NCBI GenBank assembly: GCA_016946835.1 | Contig: JACVTC010000025.1 | Coordinates: 1-64,000, forward strand | DNA: 64,000 bases | Direction: 5' to 3' | Source of the DNA: Neocallimastix lanati (nom. inval.) | Lineage: Eukaryota > Neocallimastigomycota > Neocallimastigomycetes > Neocallimastigales > Neocallimastigaceae | Made by a program: the position numbers and the translations under genes | The notes under the pieces: model-generated | The model's database searches: none | The model's input: the letters and a program-made list of their open reading frames with translations, nothing else | What the model was told of the DNA's origin: nothing | In this document: piece after piece, positions 23,683 to 33,787 of the stretch | Numbering within the stretch: position 1 is the first letter of the stretch | Layout of the letters: each line of letters starts with the position of its first letter

Positions 23683-23694
23683 TACATTAGTTTA
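23683..23694. repeat. Target-site duplication, left copy
   Basis: TACATTAGTTTA, repeated exactly at 24041..24052 on the far side of the poly-A-tailed element. Confidence 0.88.
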
Positions 23695-24040
23695 CACCCC
23701 AGTATCAAATCTTCACGATTTTTTCCTCTGGGTTTTGCGTGAAAGGATAGGGGTTAAACAATACTCAGGTAGGTATGCTCTCTATATTTGTAACACTTTA
23801 AGAATCTCATTGCATAAGCCTTGTCTGAGAGGAACAAAGTTTCCAGCTCCTCTGGGATGGCAAGGACTCCACCTATAGTAGGCTCTGCTTTCCCTTGAGG
23901 ATCATGTAGGGTGCTTCTATATGGAGTTTCTTTGCTTATGGGGAGTTGCGAGCATCGACACCGTACCTGTATGGCAGTTAATCATACACCCATATTAACA
24001 TATGAAGGAGACAAAAGTCTTCCATCCATAAAAAAAAAGA
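23695..24040 (+). mobile_element. 5'-truncated LINE or SINE copy with poly-A tail
   Basis: A 346-bp island of balanced base composition in otherwise A/T DNA. It ends ...CCATCCATAAAAAAAAAGA and is bracketed by a perfect 12-bp duplication (23683-23694 and 24041-24052). Just before the tail is a hairpin GGAGAC-AAAA-GTCTTCC. The last ~100 bp match the minus-strand copy at 3958..4059. No reverse-transcriptase motif and no convincing A box/B box pair is present, so it is probably the 3' untranslated end of a LINE, though a SINE sharing that tail is possible. Tail, duplication and 5' truncation show it was inserted by target-primed reverse transcription. Confidence 0.85.
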
Positions 24041-24052
24041 TACATTAGTTTA
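24041..24052. repeat. Target-site duplication, right copy
   Basis: Second exact copy of TACATTAGTTTA, immediately after the poly-A tail. Confidence 0.88.
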
Positions 24053-25479
24053 TTACATATAAAAATACTTATTATTGGTCTAAAGGTGTAAATACCTTTA
24101 TAATTATTTAATTGTTTTTAATAGTAAAAATAGAAAAATATTTGAATTTTGCATCGAAATTTAATAATATAAATAATATTTACAACAGTTTTTATATTAA
24201 ATATATATATATAAACGAATAAATTGAAATAGTAGTAACAAAAATATAGTAAAATTAGAATACTCTAATTTAGAAAATTGTTTTTAATTAAAATTAAATA
24301 AAGCTCATAAATAAAATAACTAATGAAATATTATAATGAAATAAAATTATATTTTAAATAAAACAATTAATAAAATAACTAATAGAATAATTAAAAAAAT
24401 ATAGTTTTAAAATAAAATTTTATACTAAATAAAACCACTAAAAAAATCAAGTAAATAATATAAATAATAATAATAGTAATAATATTGAAATATAAATTTA
24501 TTTAAAATAATACCACTTAATAAAACAAGTAAATAAAATAAGTAAATAAAATAACTCATAAATAGTAAAAATAAAAAATAATATTAATTAAAATAAAATA
24601 ATTAAATAAAATATCAAGTAAAATATAATAAAGAAATATAACATTATTGTAAATAAAAAAAACTTAAATAACTCTACAATAATGAATAAAGAAATAAAAT
24701 AATGAAATAAATTAAAGAAAAAATAGTTATTATTTATGTTGATCACGTGTCTTTACTAATATATATAATATGTGTGAAAATAGAATAACATATATGCTAT
24801 ATTTTCAAACAACCCTGCTATCATCAAATATTATACAAACTATACCATCATTAACCTACATGTATTTTTTAAAATAAAATTTAATAAAGTTTTGGAAGTG
24901 CATTCTCTTCCCTGTCTAAAAAAACAAAAAAAAAAAAAATACCATCATTAACTTATATAAATAATAGCACCAATAGTTCAACAATACAGCAAAAGTATAT
25001 ATAAGATATAAAACATTTTTAAATATTATTTTTATTAAAAATAAAATCAAACTTTTTGAAAATATTATTAAAATTAAAATAAAAATAAATATTAAAAGGT
25101 CATACCTTAAACTAAATAACACTTATAAACATAATAACAATAGATATAAATTCATTATTAATTATGAAATTAAAAAAAAAATATTTAATACTAATTTTAT
25201 TAATGTTTTTATTAACAATAAATTATTTTTTTGAATATATAATTTTTATTAATTTAGTAATAAATTATATATGTCGTTGTTAATATGAAATATATATACC
25301 TATAATCTATAATATTATTAATATTTAATAATAATAATAATAAAAATATAATATTACTATTAAAATCAGTAATAATAATAATAATAGTAATAATAGTAAT
25401 AATAATAATAATAATAAATTTTTATATAAAATTAGATATATAATATTAAAAAAAAATTTATTTAAAACTTTATCAATAC
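24053..25479. other. AT-rich intergenic, no gene seen
   Basis: Holds AAATAAAATAACT-type simple repeats at 24300-24720, one ATCACGTG site at 24742-24749, and an AAT/AGT trinucleotide stretch around 25325-25420. A 68-residue minus-strand frame at 24916-25122 is a hydrophobic composition artefact. Confidence 0.5.
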
Positions 25480-27560
25480 ATTTTTTATATTATGTTAAAA
25501 TATTTTTTATTAATATTTTGATTTTATTTTTTTTTAATTATTTTTATTTCTTTATTAAACCTTTTATTTTATATTTAATTAAAATATTTTTATTAATACT
25601 TCTATGTTTTATTTAATTATTTTAATTTCTTTATTAATAGTTAATTTTTATATTTTAGTTAATTTATTTACACTTTACATTTATATTTCATTAAAGAATT
25701 TTTTTAAATACATTAATATTTTGTTTAATTATTACATATCTCTCAATTTTTTTTTTATAATTTAAATGTATTTTTATTAATACTTTCTATATATTTATTT
25801 TAATAATTATTGTGGATACTTTAATGTTTTATTTCAATATTTTTATATCTATATTAATATTTTTATTTTTATATTTTAGTAAAATATTTTTTATTAATAG
25901 TTTATTTTAATAACTTATTTAATTATTTTAATATCTTTATTTATATGTTTTTTATATATATATATTTTATTAAAGTATTTTTATTAACGCTTAACTTTTA
26001 TATTTTATTATTGTATTTTTATAAAAATTTAAATTTTATATTTTATTAAAGTATTTTTATAAATGCTTCACTTTTATATTTAATTAAAGGTTTCTTGTAA
26101 TTATTTTTATATTTATATTTAATTAAAGGATTCTTGTAATTATTTTTATATTTTATTAAAGTATTTCTAGTAATTATTATTATATTTTATTAAAATAATC
26201 CTATTAATATTTTTTTGTAATATATTATAAAAATATTTAAGTAATACTTCATTCTTACATTTTTACATTTTATTAAAGTATTTTTATGAATATATTATTT
26301 TTATTTTTTACTTAATTTTTTTTATCAATATTTTTATAGTTGATTTAGATATTTTCAGTAAAGCTTTGTTCTTTTATTTTATTAAAGTATTTTTTATGAA
26401 TATATTACTTAATATTTTTTAATAATACTCTATTTTTGTATTTTATTAAAATAATTTTTTAACACTTTTACATATTTTTATTTTTATTAATAAAGTATAA
26501 TTATTAATAATTTATTTTTATATGTCATTATTATATTTTTATATTTTTATATTATTTTTATATATTTAATTATTTTCATATCTCTTTCAATACTTTTTTA
26601 ATATTTTATTAAAGTAATATAATATACACTTTATTTCTATTCTTCATTAAAGTATTTTAATAAATTATTTTTGTAAATATTTTAATGTTTTATTTAACTT
26701 TTTTGTATTATTATCACTATTTTTTTAATATTTTATTTAATATAAAATAAAGTAAGGCATTAATAAAAATATTATAAAAAAATTAATTACCATTTATTAA
26801 TACCTTACTTTTATTTTTTATTAAAATATTTTTATTAATACTACTTTTTTAAAATTTGTTTAATTATTTTATGAATAAATTCATTATATTATTTAATTAT
26901 TTTATATCTCTTATTAATTTTTTTTGAATATTTTAGTTTAATCCTTTGTTTAATTATTTTATTATTTCTATCAATACTTGTTTTCATATTTTATTAATTT
27001 TTTTTTGAATATTTTAGTTTAATCCTTTGTTTAATTATTTTATTATTTCTGTCAATACTTGTTTTCATATTTTATTAATTTTTTTTTAATGTTCTATTTT
27101 ATATTTATTAAAGTATTTTTATAAATATTTTACTTTATTATTTTATTTAATTACTTTTTATATTTTTATTAATATTTTATTTTCATATTTAATTAATAAT
27201 TTTTGAATAAATTATTTTAATATTTAATTTGATTATTTTTATTAATACAAAATGTTATTTATTTAAAACATTTTTCGGAAGTTCTTTAATAATATATTTA
27301 ATTATTTTTATATTATAATAAATATTTTACTTTTATATTTCATTAAAATATTTATATATAAAGTTTAATAATTTATTGGATTAACTTTATATTTTTTATT
27401 GCTTTATTTTATATTTTATTAAAATATTTATATTAATAATTTATTTTTATTTTTCATTAGAAAAATTTAACAAATACTTTCAAGTTTTATTTAATTATTT
27501 GATATATCTATCAATATATTTTTTTTTATATTCTACTAAAGTGTTTTAATTAATAATATA
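25480..27560. repeat. Second degenerate AT-rich repeat block
   Basis: The same degenerate units as in 2480..3957 (TTTTATATTTTATTAAAGTA and relatives) recur throughout. A clearer local duplication of about 80 bp lies at 26930-27080, with units containing TTTTTTGAATATTTTAGTTT. No gene. Confidence 0.65.
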
Positions 27561-28342
27561 CTTGTATTCATATGAATTTACTTGATATAAATCAAGTAAA
27601 TATACATATAACTAATTAATTATTTACTATAATTGTTCATTAAAATTTATTTATAATATTAAATATGTATTTTTTTGATTAAACTTAGAAACAAATTTAT
27701 CTATCATAAATTTAATGATAATATAAATAAATAAATGAATATTTGTAACAAATTTTTAATATATTTATAATATTAAAATTAATCAATTATAAATTTATTT
27801 CAAATATCAATTATTTGTTTATTTATTATTTTATTTTGGACTATAAATTAGATCAAAATTAAGTTATATATTTAAAAAAAAATAATAGTAATAAATAAAA
27901 GCTAAATAAAAATTAAAATTATCTAATAAGAATAAAAATAATTATAATTATAATTAATATTTTAATAATAATAAAAATAAGAATTATTTAATTAGTACAA
28001 AATTTTAACCGAAATAATTATTATATATAAACATATTAAAAATAATATAAATAAAAAATTATATAAAAATTCAAATATTAAAAAATAAAATTTTAAAAAA
28101 AATAATAATAAAATAATTAAATATATTTAAAAAACAGTAAATAAATTTTAAATTTAATATTAAAACTCTACGTTAATATATAATAAAATATATTTATTAA
28201 AATAAATAAATATTATTACTAAATTTTAATATAATATTAGCATCCTATTAAGTAATAAAGTGTCTAAAATAGAAAATTTTATAATAAAAATTAAAATTAG
28301 CAATATTTTTTATTGATAATATTTTTTTTATTCCTCAATGTA
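27561..28342. other. AT-rich intergenic, no gene seen
   Basis: Near-pure A/T with AATAATTA-type simple sequence and no feature that I can support. Confidence 0.5.
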
Positions 28343-28347
28343 GTAAT

Positions 28348-28789
28348 TGTAACGATTTAGTGATGTTGCTCACTAGGTCGTTGTAGATGAAGTAAATAAA
28401 TAAATTAAAAAAAATAATAAAATTATATATTTTATGGTTTTATATTATATTTTATTTATTTATTATTTACGTTAAACAATATTGACTCGAAGAGTCAAAA
28501 TAAAATAATAATACATGATATTTATATTCAAAGATAAAATTATTCTATTACATGATTGATTGATTATAAATGTATAAATATTAAATAATTAAATAAATTT
28601 AATTAAATGAATGATTATTAATATTTTAAATAAATATAATTAAATGAATGAATTAACTAATAATTAATTAAATTATTTTATCAAAAAGGTAAAAGGTAAA
28701 ATTCGAACTTATGTCATCCACTATGGTAACTCAAGGTAGGTACCATTGAGTAACTTCAGCCAAGTTATAACGATACTGATATCGTTACA
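28348..28789 (-). mobile_element. Solo LTR of a Ty3/Gypsy-like element
   Basis: 442 bp beginning TGTAACGAT and ending ATCGTTACA, flanked by a 5-bp direct repeat GTAAT (28343-28347 and 28790-28794). The termini match those of the intact element at 46189..51260 (TGTAACGA/TCGTTACA), but the interior is different. Minus orientation is inferred from a tRNA-like segment that, as in the intact LTR, lies close to the start: A-box-like TTACTCAATGGTA and B-box-like AAGTTCGAATTTT, 44 bases apart. No internal region remains, consistent with LTR-LTR recombination. Confidence 0.85.
28687..28765 (-). promoter_or_regulatory. tRNA-like Pol III promoter segment in the solo LTR
   Basis: On the minus strand TTACTCAATGGTA resembles the tRNA A box/D arm and AAGTTCGAATTTT resembles the B box/T loop. 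The start-to-start spacing (about 44 nt) equals that in tRNA genes. Stems are not complete, so it is not a functional tRNA gene. Confidence 0.55.
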
Positions 28790-28794
28790 GTAAT

Positions 28795-30553
28795 CATAAA
28801 AATTTTGAAATAACCAATGTGGTATGAAGATATTGTTAATATAATTACTGATTTTAGTTACGATGGAAAACTAAACATTTCCAAAAAATGTATAATTTTA
28901 TTTATTTACTATATATAAATTATCAAATTTTTAAAAAAGAAATATTTATAAAGAAACAAAATATATTAATTCATTTATTACGAAGAATACTTTGAAAAAA
29001 TAATTTTTCATTTAATTAATAATATCATGGAAAATCAGGAAAAATACTTTAATCGTAGTTTATAATAAATAGGAAAGGATTAAAATTTTCAATAATATAA
29101 ATATTACATAAATTATTATTAATGAAAATATTTAATAAATCACTATTGGATATAAAATTATTTAAATTTTTTATATATTTTAATGAAAAGTTTTTTGACA
29201 TATTTTATAAATATTACACTTTTAATGTAATAACAAGTTATATTTACTAAAATTATACTATTTACGAAACTGAATAAAATAATATTAAAGATAATATTGA
29301 ATATGAAAAAAGATAAGATGCGTTAAAAAATAGGGAAAAAATAAATTTATTAATAATAATGTAATAGACAACAATATAAATTCAAAGAAGTAAAAGATAA
29401 TTATATTAAATATTTTAAATTTATGAAAAATTTACTAAAGATTACGAAATTTTATAAAATTTCTTCGTTGATCTAATTTATATTTTGGAACTTTTTTCAA
29501 AAAAAAAAAAATTAAAATTATAAAAAAATTTATATCAAAAAATAATATTAAACTTTTTCAATTCTTTAGTATTAAAACTATAAAAAAAAATATTATAAAT
29601 AAATATATTGTTTTCAGAAATTGAATAACTTCTATATAATCCATTTTTCTAATTAATAATTTATAATTTCTTTATTACTCTTTTCAAAATAGAATTAAAT
29701 AATAAAATATATTATTTTTACTTTTATTATTACTAAAAATATGGACATTTTAAGCTTTATAATAAGCTTCTAATAAAGTATTCTTTATTAAAATTAAAAG
29801 TATTATAATTAATTATTTTTAAATATCCTATAATTGATTTTTATTATTTATTTATTATAAATAATAAATAAATATGAAATAAATATAAATATTAATTATT
29901 TAATTACTAATTTATTTTTCAAATTAGCATTATTATAATTATATTTATAATATTAAAAAACGATTCAAATAATATTTATTTAAAATATTATGAATTAATA
30001 AAAATAATATTATTAAATTATTTTAAATTTTTCTTCATTTAAAAATATTTATTTTATAATACTTCTTAAATTTATTTAACATTGACTTTTAAAATTTTAT
30101 TATTTTATTTAAATATATTTCTATGAATATTTTTTCTAATATTTATATAATTGTTATAATAATACAAGAAAAAAAATAAAATATACGTATTAAATTAGAG
30201 ATTAAAAAATATTCAATATTTAAAATAAATATAATTTTAAATTTTTTTTAAATATTTTTATTACTAATAAAAAATACCATATAATTAAAGATATTAAATA
30301 TATATATATTTTTTAATTGATATTTGATTTAAAGTATAAAAATTTTATTTAATATTTTTTAAATATAAAAATTTATTGTACTTAAAATTTTATTATCGTT
30401 TTCAAATATATTATAAGTTCATCTAATAAGTTAATCTAATCGAAGCTTTTCTAAGAGAAATTTTATTGTGTTTTTTTGATTAATATTTATTTTAATAATT
30501 AATTGAATATTAAAATATGTTGCAATTATTTATTGGCATATCTAGTTATTAAA
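28795..30553. other. AT-rich intergenic with weak coding traces
   Basis: Around 29020-29470 short plus-strand frames (for example MENQEKYFNRSL then stop, and a 42-codon frame near 29122) look faintly coding, but are broken and unidentifiable. The rest is low-complexity A/T. Confidence 0.4.
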
Positions 30554-31621
30554 TTAATTATTATTAACATTATTAGCTTGAGAAAATAATATTAAATTAT
30601 TTTGAATATTATTTTGACTTTGATTATTAATTGAAATATTAGATAATTTTTTAATTACTTTTTCGTTTTCTTGTACAGTATAACTATTGATTTTATTATA
30701 TTGAACTTGTATTTTATTTAATTCATTTATATTGCTTAATTGTGAATGAGTTTGATTAGTTATTTCAAAAATATATGGATTATTAAAATAATCATATCTG
30801 TTTTGATATATAATATTATTACTCATTTGAGAATAATTATTATTAAGTAGTACGTCATAAATTGACATATTGCTATTAATATTTATGTAAATGTTACTAT
30901 TTACTAAATGGTAATTATCACTTTGGTTATTAACATCATTTAAAATACTATTTATCATATTGTCATAATTAAAATGTAAATTATTACTATTAAAATAATT
31001 ATTATAATTTTCATCAATATTATTATTTTGGCAATTAATAATATTACTATTTTCAGTAAATTTGTTATTGTTAATACAAGAGTTCTTTCTAGATATTTCT
31101 TTGAGAAGATAAGGTTTTCCTTTAATGAATTTGGGATGGAAGAATTTCCAATTTCCATTTTTATTTTTGATTAAGCATTGATGTATATTTTTATTTTTTT
31201 TTTTAGCATTATTTGAAAAATTAATTACTTTTTGAAACCCATATAAATTTAAGGATCTTATAAAACTTAAAAATTTATTATGACGGAAATATAATCTCAA
31301 AACGTTATCTGTAAATCCTGAAACATCATGAATAGTAAATGAAATGCCCGAATTATCCCATTTTATATAATTCGAAAAATTTAAACAAGATAACATATGA
31401 TAGAGTTTATAAACAAAATTAATCTTGGAAAATGGATATAAACTCTTAGAACTGTAAGTTTTTCTCAAAGAAATTTCTGATATTGAGTTTTGGTTTAATG
31501 GTGGCAAAAAATTAAAATAATTATTAATAGAATTATTTACATATTCATTACTATTATATGTACTGTTTATTTTAATAAAATTTATATTATTATAAATATT
31601 TCTATTAATATTAACATTCAT
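30554..31621 (-). CDS. HSF-type DNA-binding transcription factor
   Basis: Single frame of 355 residues. Residues ~67-179 form an HSF-type winged-helix domain: FVYKLYHML, then IKWDNSGISFTIHDVSGF, then VLRLYFRHNKFLSFIRSLNL with YGFQKV (the recognition helix, classically SFVRQLNxYGFxK) and WKFFHPKFIKGKPYLLKEI. Arg122, Asn125 and the Tyr-Gly-Phe at 127-129 are kept; the usual Gln is Ser124. The wing is lengthened by a basic KKKNKN stretch. The remaining ~175 residues are Asn-rich and disordered, with no obvious leucine-zipper trimerisation region, unlike canonical heat-shock factors. It could be an HSF or an Skn7/Sfl1-type relative; no receiver domain is present. A nuclear, sequence-specific DNA-binding role is expected. 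Confidence 0.88.
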   Translation of the reverse strand: MNVNINRNIYNNINFIKINSTYNSNEYVNNSINNYFNFLPPLNQNSISEISLRKTYSSKSLYPFSKINFVYKLYHMLSCLNFSNYIKWDNSGISFTIHDVSGFTDNVLRLYFRHNKFLSFIRSLNLYGFQKVINFSNNAKKKNKNIHQCLIKNKNGNWKFFHPKFIKGKPYLLKEISRKNSCINNNKFTENSNIINCQNNNIDENYNNYFNSNNLHFNYDNMINSILNDVNNQSDNYHLVNSNIYININSNMSIYDVLLNNNYSQMSNNIIYQNRYDYFNNPYIFEITNQTHSQLSNINELNKIQVQYNKINSYTVQENEKVIKKLSNISINNQSQNNIQNNLILFSQANNVNNN

Positions 31622-33526
31622 TTGTATACTATTTAAAAGTAATAAAAAAATAAAATTTTTTTACTATTCGATTTTAAATTTGATAATTTAGCACAATTAT
31701 TACTTTTATTATTTTATTATATTTTAATATATTAATAATTTATAGAAAAAAATAAAACGTAAAATGCTTATTTATATTTGTATTTATTTTTTATTTACTG
31801 ATATTTGTAAATTTAATAGAAAAAATTAAAATAGTAAATAAATACATTTATAATAAAAAGTTATTTATTAAATTATTTATAATTTGATATATTATATGAG
31901 TAATAAATATTAATTTAAAAATATTTTTACTAAATTATATATTGGTTTTTCAATTATTATATTAATTAAATATATATTCAATATATTCGTAATTTTAATA
32001 AATATTTTATTAATTTTTGAAGGTTTATATATCGATATATTAAAGTAATATCATAAAATTATTCAATTAATGCTTTACTTTATATTTATTAAAAAATACA
32101 TATAAATTAATATTATTTTAAATTATAAAATTTAGTATTCTATTTTGAAATGATTGGTTTTTGGAATAAATTAATTTTTATAATTTTATTTATATTTATT
32201 TATTTATTTATATATATTATAAACTTTATAAATAATATAAAGAATTCAAAATTTAATGTTCCTTTTTAAAACTAAACAATAATCCTTTTATATTATATTA
32301 ATATAATTATATATTATATAAAGTGTAATTTATATTGAATTTTTATAGTAATTATTAAATTAATATAAATTATATAATTTTACAATCAATATAAATTAAT
32401 TTTATAAATTGAATTTTATATATAAATGCTCCGATTACTTTATAAAATACTTAATAAATTTAAGATATAATTTATTTATTTTTTTATTGAAATAATAATA
32501 TATTTAAATAAATTACTTAAATCATATATATTTGTAAAGAGAATAATTAGAGGACATCTGTTATTTTCTTGTTTACATATATTAGTAATTTATTATTTAC
32601 TTTAATCGCATATTTTGTTTATACGTCTAAAAATATTCTTTCTTTCGTTTATATTAATTATATCTTTTTTGTCATGATGACGTAATTTATGTCTATATTC
32701 TTACTATTGATCTTAATATTTTTTATCAATACTAAATATATTACAATAATATTTAATGTCTTATAAAAGAAATTATTAAATATTTAACTCATTTCATTAT
32801 TTCCTATTAAATATTATATTTGAAAATAGAAAAATATTTTTATTTATTAAATTTAGATTAATTCAAAAAGAATTTAATATATATTTTATAAATTATTATT
32901 AAATTATTAATATTAATTAAATTATTTTAAAACTAAAACCTATAGTTTTTTTATATGTAATCTTATTTCTATTCTATGTTTGATCAAACCAGGATCTATC
33001 CTGCTTATTAACTTGTTTGCTTACAAATATAAGACTCCTTGTTCAATCCCATATTTAAACCATTTTAAAAGATTTACTCATAAGAGGTTTTTACATAATA
33101 TATCAGGATTACATGTAAGAATTCTCATTAAATAAACAATTTTATTCTAAATATCTTAAGTAATATAGAAATGATGCTGTCCTAATCATGTGTCAAAAAG
33201 GAATGCATAAATACTGTCATTTTAATATAATCACAAGTAAATTATTAAAATATGAATACATGATTTCATTTGTAAAAGTAGTTATATTCTATTAAATTAC
33301 GGTATTTCCATTATTTATGAATTGGCCAATGGAATAATAATATGAGTTAGGTTATTATAACAAAATATTATTATAAATGTAAACAACACTAAAATAGAAA
33401 TTTTCTTTTTTAATCTTATTTTATTTTTTTAAAAAATTTTATTTATTTATATTTATTATAATACTATAATCCGCAAGGGTTGATATAGTATTTAAATTTT
33501 CCAGTAACTAACTATTTTATATATTA
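31622..33526. other. Intergenic, probably includes a decayed family-A LTR
   Basis: 31622-32930 is near-pure A/T. 32930-33526 is more complex (CAAACCAGGATCTATCCTGC, CCGCAAGGGTTGATATAG) and ends at 33538 with TCGTTACA, the family-A LTR terminus, so its right part is likely the 3' LTR of the minus-strand element that follows. I could not place the other LTR end. Confidence 0.45.
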
Positions 33527-33574
33527 TGATTCGTTACATGGTCCTCCTCCAGGATTCGGATACCAGACGAATCA
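33527..33574 (-). promoter_or_regulatory. Polypurine tract and foldback at LTR junction
   Basis: On the minus strand the purine-rich CTGGAGGAGGACCA directly precedes the LTR start TGTAACGAATCA. Arms TGATTCGT (33527-33534) and ACGAATCA (33567-33574) are exact complements, so the tract lies in the loop of a foldback. The same arrangement is found at 46777..46826. Confidence 0.7.
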
Positions 33575-33787
33575 AAAAATAAAATTTAACTATATAAAAC
33601 TAGAAAATTCTAAATCCATTAAAATCATACATTTTTATTTTTTTTTTTTTTATAATAAAATTTTGATATTTATATTGATATTGATAAATATATTATAACA
33701 ATAAAATGAGAGTAAAAATAAGTATTATTTAGTTATTATTTATTGATAAATTTTTATTGTTAAAATTTTTTAAAATTTCATCAAAAT

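Noticed and set aside
23712-23990. Open minus-strand frame (about 78 codons) across the poly-A element
   Set aside because: Antisense to the element as defined by its tail and duplication; an open frame of this length is plausible by chance at balanced GC.
19320-24749. Point-centromere-like CDEI elements (ATCACGTG)
   Set aside because: No CDEIII-like partner and no reason to expect budding-yeast centromeres here.
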